Shown here in pieces: positions 41,623 through 50,761 of a stretch of 55,398 bases of DNA. Both the position numbers and the translations under genes were made by a program. The notes beneath the pieces are model-generated. The model had not been told where the DNA came from. It did no database searches and saw only the letters and a program-made list of their open reading frames with translations. Each line of letters opens with the position of its first letter. Position 1 is the stretch's first letter. This DNA is from an uncultured bacterium (GTDB lineage: Bacteria > Bacillota > Clostridia > Oscillospirales > Oscillospiraceae), in assembly GCA_949293165.1 (NCBI GenBank), contig CASFCW010000015.1, positions 1 to 55,398 of the forward strand, read 5' to 3'.

Positions 41623-43071
41623 TCAAGTACTCCCTTTTCTCATCATTTTCACTGCATAATTCTTCAGGTAGCCAACTCCCCATATAATTGTGTTTTTATA
41701 AAGCAATGCAAGTGCTGCCAAACACATAATATAGCCCACAACGGATACTATATTAAATGCAATAAATGTATTGTAAAATGCGTATGCAACCACAATACCC
41801 GTTAGCAAAAAGAAATGTTTCAGCTTGTAGTCCACATAAAAATACCTGTTGGAGAGTACCGTTCTAAGTGCAAAAAACACAATATAGGACAGGCCCGTTG
41901 ATATAGCAGCCCCTTGACAACCTAACTTTGGCACAAGGAGCGCGTTGCCGATAATGTTTGTCACGCATGCTCCCAGAGCCACAACTACCTGCATCTTACT
42001 CTTCTTCATAAATACCAAGCCAGACACGGTCGTCTCCGAAATGGTATACATAATGGGATTGAAAATTAAGAAAGGCAGGATATACGCAGCCTCTCTATAT
42101 TTTTCGCCTAGCAGGATAGCAAAAACATCTTTTACCAAGATTAAGGAAATTCCGATAAAAAACATAATAACAGTAATAGCCTGGTTTCCTAGTTGATAGA
42201 ACTTCCGGTCATTCGGATCCTCAGAATAGCGCTCTACCGCCATCGGCTGCCAGAGAGCATTAAATGTCGTCTGAATAATGGAAAATATATGTACCAATGT
42301 CATTGTGGAGGAATATACCCCCACTTCCGCATAACTGCGGTACATATTCAGCGCGATTTTGTCACAAGCCTGGAAAAGCGTAGTAATCCCCATGGAGATG
42401 ATATAGGGATAGGAATATGTTAACAGCTGTCTTTGGGTGACATGGCATAGATCTTTCTGAACTGCACCTGGCTTCCATAGCTGTGCTTGTACTACCACAC
42501 TCATCAACATACACAATAGTGCAGCAACCGTGGTAGCTGTAACTAAAATTAGGACATCTTTTCCATCAATAAAAAACAGCATCGGTGCAGCCAACAATAT
42601 GTAGCTTATTTTTTTTAATATACTTAACAATGAATATATCTTACTCTTGTAAGCCAAACGAACAAGCAATACACTGAACCGATATATGATTTCGATGATC
42701 GTATACAGGCACAGAATCGCCATAATCAACCCGGGAAATTCAAATGTCACTACCCCCGATATGGACAACAAAATTACAACAACCGAGACAGTTACGCTAA
42801 TCGCCACAGGGAGTTTAATGCAACGAAACAGCAATGAGCGTTTTTCCCCGTCTTCTTTATGCTCATAGTAGTAGCGCACAAGGGCTTGATCTAGTCCCAA
42901 GCACAATACCATGACGGCAATGCCTGCATACATAGTAAAAATAGACAGTTGCCCGTATTCAACGGGATCTACCAGTCTGGTAATCAGTGGAGTGGTTATT
43001 ACGCCCAGGAACATATTAATGAGCGTACCACCACCAATAATCGTAAAGTGTTTTAATATATTCCTCTGCAT
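41623..43071 (-). CDS. Polysaccharide flippase (Wzx type)
   Basis: 482 residues with 12-14 membrane segments of the MATE-like polysaccharide-synthesis family (GGTLINMFLGVITTPLITRLVDPVEYG start, typical of Wzx). It moves undecaprenyl-linked repeat units across the membrane. Codon use is more A+T rich than the flanking ugd and epimerase. It lies between the polymerase and epimerase in the operon. The ribosome site (AAAGGG) is weak and distant. Confidence 0.9.
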   Translation of the reverse strand: MQRNILKHFTIIGGGTLINMFLGVITTPLITRLVDPVEYGQLSIFTMYAGIAVMVLCLGLDQALVRYYYEHKEDGEKRSLLFRCIKLPVAISVTVSVVVILLSISGVVTFEFPGLIMAILCLYTIIEIIYRFSVLLVRLAYKSKIYSLLSILKKISYILLAAPMLFFIDGKDVLILVTATTVAALLCMLMSVVVQAQLWKPGAVQKDLCHVTQRQLLTYSYPYIISMGITTLFQACDKIALNMYRSYAEVGVYSSTMTLVHIFSIIQTTFNALWQPMAVERYSEDPNDRKFYQLGNQAITVIMFFIGISLILVKDVFAILLGEKYREAAYILPFLIFNPIMYTISETTVSGLVFMKKSKMQVVVALGACVTNIIGNALLVPKLGCQGAAISTGLSYIVFFALRTVLSNRYFYVDYKLKHFFLLTGIVVAYAFYNTFIAFNIVSVVGYIMCLAALALLYKNTIIWGVGYLKNYAVKMMRKGST

Positions 43072-43099
43072 CTCTGTTCACTTTTTCCCTTTGATTCTT

Positions 43100-44185
43100 T
43101 CATCTCGATTCCCAGAAAAACAAATAATCTTGAAGTCCGCCCTGCTCAGCTTCTCCAGTTACTGCAAACATGTACAAACAACCGGCCAGCACCAGTAAAT
43201 ACAGAACGTTTGTCAATAGCCAGTAGTATTTTCCAAGTTTTCCCTTTAATTTTCTCCCTTCAAATGCAACAGGTAGTGCAATGCTCAGGGCCTGCATATA
43301 GTATAAGTTAACTCGGGTAAATGCATACGAATAGGAGGCACAAATCTGCAAAATAACTGCAATTCCATATGCCCATGCATATGTTGTCTCTGCCGGTGCC
43401 CGTTTCTCCAGACTATCCCAGTTAATATAGATGTACCACATAAAGAGGAAAGTAATAACTGCCATGGTTCCACCTATAGCGCCTTTTGCAGCATAAGCAC
43501 CAACATAATCCCTATAGGTCACCATCGTGATTATACGTCCCAATTGTACCCGAAAAACAATCGCCAGTCCCATCACCATAAAGTATAGCAGAATGGGCCC
43601 TGTCGTCAACGGGAGTTCCACAAGAAATAAGTAAGGTACAACCACAATGGCAGTGGTATGTGTCAGCACCGCAGCTACCAGCCATATGGCACACCACTTC
43701 CATTTCTTTTTATTACGATTGTATATACAAAGCAACGCAAATGTCATAGACAACGACTGTCGCATGCCACTAAAAAGAAACAAATAGTTTCCAAATCCCA
43801 TAAAGAAGGCCACACTCAAAAGTGGATCTACAGAAGCTTTATATACTACATAACCATAAACCGCTACACAAACACCACAAAGTAACGCAGTGTATAATTG
43901 AAAAGACAATCCCAACTTATAAGCAACGGCATTAAACAGATAGTACAGGCCGCTTGCTCCTCCATCATAGAAAAAAGCATCTTTCAAAGACATTTGGCCA
44001 GCTGCTTCGTAATGTAACATGTACCTGCCCATGTCTATCCCGACATTGGGTGCGTCTCGCAACGCAAGCGTGAGGAAAAGAATCAATGAAGCTGCAATGC
44101 AAAATCCTTTCTTATTGAGAACACGACATTTATATGCCAGAGCAAATATAAGAAGCAGTATAATATTTGCACATACGATATTCAT
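43100..44185 (-). CDS. EpsG-family polysaccharide polymerase (Wzy-like)
   Basis: 361 residues, about ten membrane segments, with the EpsG signature near the N-terminus (ALRDAPNVGIDMGRYMLHYEA) and GMRQSLSMTFALLC in the middle. It is expected to polymerise flipped repeat units outside the membrane. GAGG precedes the ATG by six bases. Very A+T rich, as Wzy genes often are. Confidence 0.88.
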   Translation of the reverse strand: MNIVCANIILLLIFALAYKCRVLNKKGFCIAASLILFLTLALRDAPNVGIDMGRYMLHYEAAGQMSLKDAFFYDGGASGLYYLFNAVAYKLGLSFQLYTALLCGVCVAVYGYVVYKASVDPLLSVAFFMGFGNYLFLFSGMRQSLSMTFALLCIYNRNKKKWKWCAIWLVAAVLTHTTAIVVVPYLFLVELPLTTGPILLYFMVMGLAIVFRVQLGRIITMVTYRDYVGAYAAKGAIGGTMAVITFLFMWYIYINWDSLEKRAPAETTYAWAYGIAVILQICASYSYAFTRVNLYYMQALSIALPVAFEGRKLKGKLGKYYWLLTNVLYLLVLAGCLYMFAVTGEAEQGGLQDYLFFWESR

Positions 44186-44193
44186 AATTTACC

Positions 44194-45315
44194 TCAATCG
44201 AATGAATACATTTTCTTTAATGTGAAATCAAATTCTTCACATAGTCTCCATACCCCTTCGGGAATGCAGTTTATTCTACCCAACCTCAACGCTTTCTCTA
44301 TTTTTCTCCCCCACTCAGATATATTTCCCTCATCTTGAATGAATTGGAGCAAATTAGATCGGACAGCCTCCTCAGCGATTACTTGTTTTATTCCAATACA
44401 AGGCAAGCCATTCGCCTGCGCCTCCAATAACACAATTCCAAGGCCCTCATGTTTTGAAGTCAGCAGAAACACATCCATGGAGGAAAGCAAAGCTGGGATG
44501 TCTGTTCTTGTTCCAGTAAAGATTACTTGACTTTGAATCTCACTCTCGGCCACCTGTTTCTCCAATTCCCTGCGAAGCTCTCCATCTCCCACAATCAACA
44601 ATCTGTACTCTTGCATGCCAGCATACAGATTAGCAAAAATATCAATCAAAAGTTTCTGATTCTTCGCTGCCGTCAAGTGACCTACCGTACCTAGCACATG
44701 ACATTCTGTCGAAATCCCAAATTCTACACGAACTCGCTGTCTTTCTTCTTCGTTAAATTTATATTTTTCTGTTTCAATCTTATTAACAAGAAGAGTTCCT
44801 TTTTGGGAAAATTCCTTTTCCCCAAATAAACACACACCTGCTTGTCTAGAGCAGGCACAATACACATCCGCATTTTTCAGAATCCACCGTCTCATGACTG
44901 CATTATACGCTTTTTTAGTAAGTCTCTGTGAGCTTGATCTTCTACTGCTGTGACAGTGAGCAATGCATTTTCTAACCCCTGCGCTCTTCGCCGCTTTCAG
45001 AACCAGTCCACTGTTGAAAAAGGTGTGTGAGTGTACAATATCATAGGGACCATTCTCTCTCACAATACGCTTAACATTTTGATAGAACTTGCAGTAACCC
45101 TGAGAAGGACCTGGAATATGGAATATACAGCCACCGGTTCTTATAACCTCATTCTCGTAGTATCCCTGTTTTTTTCCGAAAACGAGGAAATCCACTTCAT
45201 GACCTTGTAGTTTTGCCGTTCTGTAGGAATCCATTGCCACATTCTCTAGTCCACCGATGTGTAGGCATGCTACAACCTGTAATATTTTCAAGCCATTCTC
45301 AGTCCTCTCCACCAA
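44194..45315 (-). CDS. Glycosyltransferase family 4 (GT-B)
   Basis: 373 residues. N-terminal glyco_transf_4 domain (QVVACLHIGGLENVAMD), C-terminal glycos_transf_1 domain with VGTVGHL-like LGTVGHLTAAKNQKLLIDIF and the nucleotide-sugar E-x7-E motif in TSKHEGLGIVLLEAQANGLP. Retaining transferase; donor unknown. The start is GTG 45315; a TTG eight codons downstream is another candidate. Confidence 0.9.
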   Translation of the reverse strand: MVERTENGLKILQVVACLHIGGLENVAMDSYRTAKLQGHEVDFLVFGKKQGYYENEVIRTGGCIFHIPGPSQGYCKFYQNVKRIVRENGPYDIVHSHTFFNSGLVLKAAKSAGVRKCIAHCHSSRRSSSQRLTKKAYNAVMRRWILKNADVYCACSRQAGVCLFGEKEFSQKGTLLVNKIETEKYKFNEEERQRVRVEFGISTECHVLGTVGHLTAAKNQKLLIDIFANLYAGMQEYRLLIVGDGELRRELEKQVAESEIQSQVIFTGTRTDIPALLSSMDVFLLTSKHEGLGIVLLEAQANGLPCIGIKQVIAEEAVRSNLLQFIQDEGNISEWGRKIEKALRLGRINCIPEGVWRLCEEFDFTLKKMYSFD

Positions 45316-45321
45316 AATAAC

Positions 45322-45829
45322 CTATTTCCTATACCTCTTTATCACAGCTGGGTTTCCTGCAACAACAGCCCACTCGGGAACATCTTTCGTTACCACGGAA
45401 CACGCTGCAACAACACTGTGACTTCCGATTTCTACACCGGGCAATATTGTGACACTTCCCCCCAGCCACACATCGTCTCCAATTTTGACTGGTTTTATCT
45501 CTGTCAATCCTTGTTGGAGCATCGGTACCATGCAATCATCACACCTGTGATTCTGTGTATAGATCGTACAGTTAGGCCCCATCATCACATTTTCACCAAT
45601 AATTACTGTTCCCCTGATATCTGCATTAATCCCAATGCCAGAATTATTACCCACTGATAATTGTCTTCCAAATGACGCATTCCTTTCCACATTCACGTTG
45701 CTTCCGCAGTGATCGATCCATATGTCTGGTGCACCAGTATCGAAATTTACGTTGCCCAATGTTCAATTTTGAAGAAGATATTGGCAGATGCTTTCCTATC
45801 GAATGATATAAAATTTGATATATATTCAT
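45322..45829 (-). pseudogene. Hexapeptide-repeat O-acetyltransferase, one-base frameshift
   Basis: The original start is ATG 45829 in a TAATG overlap with the GT2 stop, giving MNIYQILYHSIGKHLPISSS ... WCTRHM. At 45718-45719 an extra G (minus strand CATATGGATC) shifts the frame. Removing one base gives RHM-IDHCGSNVNVERNASFG, the continuous family sequence. Downstream the left-handed beta-helix repeats are intact (VIIGENVMMGPNCTIYTQNH, VWLGGSVTILPGVEIG, catalytic His in QNHRC) to the stop at 45322. A TTG at 45759 could start a shortened 145-residue protein containing all repeats but has no ribosome site. Role when intact: O-acetylation of a repeat-unit sugar. Confidence 0.75.
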
Positions 45830-46737
45830 TATTTGTACTTCCCTGCCCTATAATCTTTTTTTATTTTCCTAAATCTTTTCAAGTATACGCCATACCCCAA
45901 TGGGTAGCAAAATACAGCAACCAGCTTCCTGGGGGCATTGCTAAGCCAATGCTTATCGCCAGACAAGATGCAGCCACAATCGTACATAATTGCATTTTTA
46001 ACTTTTTCTTTGAAGCCAATAGAATACTTCAAGCTAAAACGCTTAACCAAAGTATATCCCACTGGATTATTAACGATCACTTTACGCTTATTTCTGGTCA
46101 ATCCATCACAAATATATTCACAGTAACAATAAACATCTCGAACAGAGCGAAATTTGTATTTCTCAGACAAGGTGTAATGGAACCATGCAGGCGAAATGAA
46201 TTTTTCACCTGGAACCGAAGGAAAGCGATACTGATTTAAAATTTTCGTTTTGTAAAATGCAATAAATTCGCTGCGTATATTGCAGTTATAATAAATATCC
46301 ATAATGGTTATATATTTGTATTGATGAGGAATCTCCTTCCCCCCCATAATAGTACCATCCGGGTTATGCCGCAATCCAATCAAGCCACAGCACTCTTCAT
46401 TGTTGTCCTCTTCATTGAGAAATTTTAACGCCATTTCTATGGCTGTATCAGAAAAGGTATCGTCTGAATCCAGGCAGACACAGTACGGAGTCTTGACATA
46501 ATCCAAACTCACATTGAGAGCGGACGCTTTCCCTCCATTTTCTTTTTTTATGTACTCAATGGTAATTTGGTCCTCTTGCTGATAACCCCGAATTAGTTCT
46601 TCTGTTCCGTCCGTAGATCCGTCGTCAACCACCATCCAAACAAAGGACTTACTGGTTTGTTTCAGTAAACTCTCATATACCCTTGGCAGTGTGTGCTTTC
46701 TATTATATGTGGGTGTTACAACTGTCATCTCTTCCAT
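45829..46737 (-). CDS. Glycosyltransferase family 2 (GT-A)
   Basis: 302 residues. GT2 N-terminus MEEMTVVTPTYNRKHTLPRV, nucleotide-sugar motif VVDDGSTDGT, and metal-binding DSDD near residue 90 (CVCLDSDDTFSD). Adds a sugar to the lipid-linked repeat unit. AGGAG lies eight bases before the ATG. The stop overlaps the start of the acetyltransferase. Confidence 0.9.
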   Translation of the reverse strand: MEEMTVVTPTYNRKHTLPRVYESLLKQTSKSFVWMVVDDGSTDGTEELIRGYQQEDQITIEYIKKENGGKASALNVSLDYVKTPYCVCLDSDDTFSDTAIEMALKFLNEEDNNEECCGLIGLRHNPDGTIMGGKEIPHQYKYITIMDIYYNCNIRSEFIAFYKTKILNQYRFPSVPGEKFISPAWFHYTLSEKYKFRSVRDVYCYCEYICDGLTRNKRKVIVNNPVGYTLVKRFSLKYSIGFKEKVKNAIMYDCGCILSGDKHWLSNAPRKLVAVFCYPLGYGVYLKRFRKIKKDYRAGKYK

Positions 46738-46791
46738 CCTGCATACTCCTCATACGGTCTAGAATATACTAAATGTCATATTAAACTTTCT

Positions 46792-47694
46792 TTACAGAAC
46801 ATCCATAATTTGTTCTATCTTAAACGCCTGCCCCAGCTTAAAATCAAATTCATCCGGTGTAAATTGCACATATCCACTCCAGGGGAAAAAAGTAAGTTCT
46901 CCAAAATATATCTTCCCTCTAATCGAATACAAATCCACTCTAACTGCGGGAAAATCTTCACTTAATTTGGTTGCAACTTGAAGCATTTCCTTTAAATTAG
47001 ACGGAGGTGCAATTTCACCTTCTGCACAAGGGCAATCGCTTTCAATATGACAATCATGCCATTCCGTATCGTATATATTTCTTTTGTGTTGTGTGAATCT
47101 ATCTACATCATACACAACATATTCCGGCTTACCCTGAAAACATAGGAACTTATAATCACATATAGATCCATCCTTTGAATCCGGATCCTCCAATAATTGC
47201 TCCACGATAATTTTGGGCTGCACATATTTATAAGCCCACTCTCTACCAGCAGACGCACTCGATTGCTGAAAGAATCCACGAATTTTTGCTAGGGTCTCCT
47301 CTTTTGAAAGTGTGTCTTTGTCTTTGCATATGATATTCGTTCCGCTTCCATTCGTGGTTTTTAAAATAAACTGTTTGGGCAGTTTATCCCAGTCGATATC
47401 CTCTACTCTCTCATATGCTGCATGCAGATCCACCAAAATATTCGAAAGTCCCTTTGCTTTTATAAACTCTCTCACGCGATATTTATCCACACAGATTGGC
47501 ATTCTCTCATCTCTGTAATTCAGCTTATACCATTGAATCTTTTCAGAATAACGACTTGGGTTTTTCAAGTTTAACTTTCTTCCTAACTTCAACCGATACT
47601 GTAGTTTTATCATAGGCTCATCTGGTATAAATTTCAGAGCTTTGAGAATTTTAAACCTCATCCCCTTAGGAATGTATTTTTTGTATCCATTCAT
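46792..47694 (-). CDS. TupA-like ATP-grasp enzyme
   Basis: 300 residues of the TupA-like ATP-grasp family: a basic N-terminus, NPSRYSEKIQWYK, ILKTTNGSGTNIICKDKD (nucleotide-binding strand-loop), YVQPKIIVEQLL and the metal-binding RVDLYSIRGKIYFGELTFFPWSG. TupA was named from teichuronopeptide synthesis, where a polyglutamate/polyglucuronate wall polymer is made. ATP-grasp chemistry joins an amine or hydroxyl to an acyl phosphate. In an operon that makes UDP-uronic acids, it may amidate or peptide-link uronate carboxyls; that is inference. Start at 47694 follows AAGGA by five bases. Confidence 0.85.
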   Translation of the reverse strand: MNGYKKYIPKGMRFKILKALKFIPDEPMIKLQYRLKLGRKLNLKNPSRYSEKIQWYKLNYRDERMPICVDKYRVREFIKAKGLSNILVDLHAAYERVEDIDWDKLPKQFILKTTNGSGTNIICKDKDTLSKEETLAKIRGFFQQSSASAGREWAYKYVQPKIIVEQLLEDPDSKDGSICDYKFLCFQGKPEYVVYDVDRFTQHKRNIYDTEWHDCHIESDCPCAEGEIAPPSNLKEMLQVATKLSEDFPAVRVDLYSIRGKIYFGELTFFPWSGYVQFTPDEFDFKLGQAFKIEQIMDVL

Positions 47695-47731
47695 TTTAAT
47701 CCTTATCCCTTTCTGTGCAAAGCTTATCAAG

Positions 47732-48838
47732 TTAATAACCAATAATCGCTCTCATTTTATTATTAATAATTCCAACCTCATAAGTTTCGCAACATTTTTT
47801 ATGGGAGTTTCCAGCCATATTTTGCATTAACTGCTCATCTTCAATCAGTTGGTTCATGTGACCAGCCAACTCTTCTGCATCTTTCGGCCGCACCAGAAAT
47901 CCATTTTCACCGTCTTCTACCGCATCCCGGCAACCAGGCCAATCCGTGGTAATAATAGCGCGTCCACAGGACATAGCCTCCAGGATTGTTCGGGGGAGTC
48001 CCTCCCGGTAATAGGACGGGAGTACAAACACCGAGGCCTTGTGGTAAAATTCTACAGGGTCCTTCACCTCACCGGCGAACTCAATGCTGCCGTCCTCAAT
48101 GTACGGCTGAATATCCTCGCGCTTCAAGGCTCCAATGGAGGTATCAAATCCCCCGAGAAGGACAAATCTTGCCTCCGGATGCTTTTCCTTCACCATTCTA
48201 GCAGCACTGCAGTAGTCCAAAACACCCTTTTCCTTAATGATTCGCCCAACCATCAGAAACACTGGCGTCTCAGGCAGCGGTGTGCAGGCAAACCGGGTCA
48301 TATTCACCCCTGACCCATCCACCTTGGCAGTCTTGTGCTGAGGCAGATATTTGTTAGCCACAAACTGTTCAATATCGTCGTTATTTTGAAAAATAACTTT
48401 ATTGCATCCAGAAAATGCGCTTTTATACAATATTTTCGTAATAAAACGAATCACTTTGGTTTTCAGGCTGTTGGAAGTATATACCCGGCCAAGGCCAGTG
48501 ACCATAGGATAGATTTTCTTGACCCCCGCTAATCTGGCAGCAATGCTCCCATAAATCACCGGTTTTATAGTATAACTGAACACCAAATCGGGTTTTTCAG
48601 ACTTCATCACTTTGCGCAACTTACTGCAATATTTCAAATCTCCCAGTGCATTAGTATTATCCTTCACCAATGGAACTTCAATAAATTTTGACACCCCAAG
48701 GGCCATAATATCTTCTACATACTCCTGATTGGGGCCAGTGACAACCACGCTATTGCCGCATGTAATCATGTGGCGAATGAGATCGCCCCGGAAGTTGAAA
48801 ACGGTCTTGTTTTTAGGGGACACAACCATAATCTTCAT
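47732..48838 (-). CDS. Glycosyltransferase family 4 (PglA/WbpT-like)
   Basis: 368 residues. N-terminus MKIMVVSPKNKTVFNFRGDL, then DLVFSYTIKPVIYGSIAARL and MVTGLGRVY, as in PglA-type transferases that add a HexNAc to the first lipid-linked sugar; C-terminal E-x7-E in YREGLPRTILEAMSCGRA. The start overlaps the stop of the dehydrogenase gene by four bases (ATGA). It is probably the second transferase of repeat-unit assembly. Confidence 0.9.
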   Translation of the reverse strand: MKIMVVSPKNKTVFNFRGDLIRHMITCGNSVVVTGPNQEYVEDIMALGVSKFIEVPLVKDNTNALGDLKYCSKLRKVMKSEKPDLVFSYTIKPVIYGSIAARLAGVKKIYPMVTGLGRVYTSNSLKTKVIRFITKILYKSAFSGCNKVIFQNNDDIEQFVANKYLPQHKTAKVDGSGVNMTRFACTPLPETPVFLMVGRIIKEKGVLDYCSAARMVKEKHPEARFVLLGGFDTSIGALKREDIQPYIEDGSIEFAGEVKDPVEFYHKASVFVLPSYYREGLPRTILEAMSCGRAIITTDWPGCRDAVEDGENGFLVRPKDAEELAGHMNQLIEDEQLMQNMAGNSHKKCCETYEVGIINNKMRAIIGY

Positions 48839-49737
48839 ACTCTACACTGCTCCAAATTCTTTAGAATTACTTCCGCAAGACGTTTGCGATTTCCATCTCC
48901 CACAAAGGAATTGTGCGGCATCAAAATCACGTGTTCCATATCCCACAGAGGGCTTTGTTCAGGCAGTGGCTCCTCCTCAAACACATCCAGAACGGCACCG
49001 TACAGTTTGTCGTGCAGTGCCGCCAGTAATGCATCTGTCTCTACAACTGCTCCACGTGCAATGTTGACTAAAACGCTTCCATTTTTTATACGTGAGAAAC
49101 GCTCCTTAGCAAACAGATGGGTGGTCTGCTCCGTCAGTGGCAGGGTCAACACCACGATGTCACTCTCTCCCAGTTTCTCATCCAGGTAATCCAACGACAC
49201 CATCTCGGCATACAACCTGTTCTCATAGGGACACAGATCCACACCAATCACTCGGCAATCAAAGGCAGCAAATCGCTTGGCGCATTCTGTTCCCACACTG
49301 CCGCAACCTACAATGCAAACGGTTCTTCCCTCCAATTCCAAAAGGTTACGATTTTTTTCCCACACACGCGCCCTTTGGCGATCATAAAAGTACTTGCTCT
49401 GCTTGTATAACTGGAGCACCCCGGAAATTGCAAATTCAGCCATGGGTATGCTATAAACCCCTCTAGCATTGTGGATTTCAATCTGTTTCTCCCTCACGTA
49501 ATCCATGGGCACCCGGTCAAAACCTGCGCTGGTCAGCTGTATGTATCGCAAATTTCCAAAGGATTCAATCGGATGGCTCAAAAAGAGACCGTTTCCAATT
49601 ACACCTTCCACCCAAGATGGGTCACAAGGCAAGTCATCTCTCTCCTGCTGCACGAAAACAACCTGGTGTCCCATACTTCTCAGTACGTTCAGCTCATCTT
49701 CAGTCCAGCCAAATGCACCAGTCACCAGCAAATTCAT
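48835..49737 (-). CDS. D-2-hydroxyacid dehydrogenase
   Basis: 300 residues. NAD-binding motif VGCGSVGTECAKRF near residue 145, catalytic Arg in NIARGAVVETDALL, Glu in DVFEEEPLP and His in LMPHNS. It interconverts a 2-oxoacid and a D-2-hydroxyacid. Its place inside a capsule operon, coupled to a HpcH/HpaI aldolase and an acyltransferase, suggests synthesis or recycling of an acyl group for glycan decoration. Confidence 0.9.
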   Translation of the reverse strand: MNLLVTGAFGWTEDELNVLRSMGHQVVFVQQERDDLPCDPSWVEGVIGNGLFLSHPIESFGNLRYIQLTSAGFDRVPMDYVREKQIEIHNARGVYSIPMAEFAISGVLQLYKQSKYFYDRQRARVWEKNRNLLELEGRTVCIVGCGSVGTECAKRFAAFDCRVIGVDLCPYENRLYAEMVSLDYLDEKLGESDIVVLTLPLTEQTTHLFAKERFSRIKNGSVLVNIARGAVVETDALLAALHDKLYGAVLDVFEEEPLPEQSPLWDMEHVILMPHNSFVGDGNRKRLAEVILKNLEQCRV

Positions 49738-49738
49738 A

Positions 49739-50761
49739 CTATCTCTCCCTCGATATAATACCTGTCACCCCAGCGGTGCCCAATGCCACAATTTTGTGCA
49801 GAAGATATGCCGCCACGACAATTAGAGCGGTAAGCAAAAGCCAGTTGATTGGGAACGCCAACCCCATCTCTCGTATCACATCAATCAGAACATACTGCAC
49901 CAGGTACACTTCCAGTGTAATATCCGCAATAAGGCTCACAACGCATTTTAACCATTGTGGCACCCCTTCCAAGTACTTGTCCACACTGGCAAAAAAAAGA
50001 AACAAGAAAACCAAAAGCGAAAAAATAATGACTTGGTTCGCAATTTGGAATTGCACCATCCATCCTCTTGCAAAGAATAGTTTACTTGCAAAATAGACCA
50101 GGAATAAAGCACCTGTCCCAAACAAATAGGCCTGTTTTTTCCCGCGATTTCTACACCTTTCATCGTTTAGCCTGAACCAGCCCCCCAGGAGCATGGACTC
50201 CATGAACAGAAAACGGATCATTGGTTCTCGGACCGTGTCAATATGATAGTAGCTCTTATCGTAAACAAGGGCAAACACCGCCACATAAATAACCAACAGT
50301 GCAACCATAACCTGTGGCAGATGTCTGTGCAGCCACTCCATCTTCATAACAAAATAATACGGGATGTAAAGCACTATGATAGACCCGACAAAATGATAGT
50401 ACGTAGGGTAAATGAACCATGAAAGCCACAAAGGATATTCAATTCCAGCCCAACTCAGCACTTGATACAAAATTGTATTTTCCGTTCCACTGGCATACAC
50501 CAAAGCGTCGTACTGTCCAAGCACAAAATAAACAACCGTAATTAAAATCACAGCCGGAATGATGCGGCTAATCCTTTTCCCGTACCACCTAAAAAAGCCC
50601 GTGCGTATGTTGGTCAAGCAATAGCCTGAAACTGCAAAGAATAAGATATCTCCAATAAGTCCGCCGTTGGCAATGATATCCACTGGATAAATTCCAGTAT
50701 AGTGTGCATTGGTAATAAGCAATGCCGCAAGACACCGGAGCCACGTGATAAAAGCTATCAT
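49739..50761 (-). CDS. Acyltransferase family 3 membrane protein
   Basis: 340 residues with about ten membrane segments. N-terminal ITWLRCLAALLITNAHY carries the family His-containing motif near residue 20 (RxxAxxxVxxxH-like), then GLIGDILFFAVSGYCL. Such proteins acylate sugars at or outside the membrane using acyl-CoA or another acyl donor. It overlaps the aldolase gene by four bases and is followed two bases later by the hydroxyacid dehydrogenase. Confidence 0.9.
   Translation of the reverse strand: MIAFITWLRCLAALLITNAHYTGIYPVDIIANGGLIGDILFFAVSGYCLTNIRTGFFRWYGKRISRIIPAVILITVVYFVLGQYDALVYASGTENTILYQVLSWAGIEYPLWLSWFIYPTYYHFVGSIIVLYIPYYFVMKMEWLHRHLPQVMVALLVIYVAVFALVYDKSYYHIDTVREPMIRFLFMESMLLGGWFRLNDERCRNRGKKQAYLFGTGALFLVYFASKLFFARGWMVQFQIANQVIIFSLLVFLFLFFASVDKYLEGVPQWLKCVVSLIADITLEVYLVQYVLIDVIREMGLAFPINWLLLTALIVVAAYLLHKIVALGTAGVTGIISRER

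Noticed and set aside
45322-45759. Complete short acetyltransferase starting at TTG 45759
   Set aside because: No ribosome site; the upstream frame supplies the missing family N-terminus after correcting one base.
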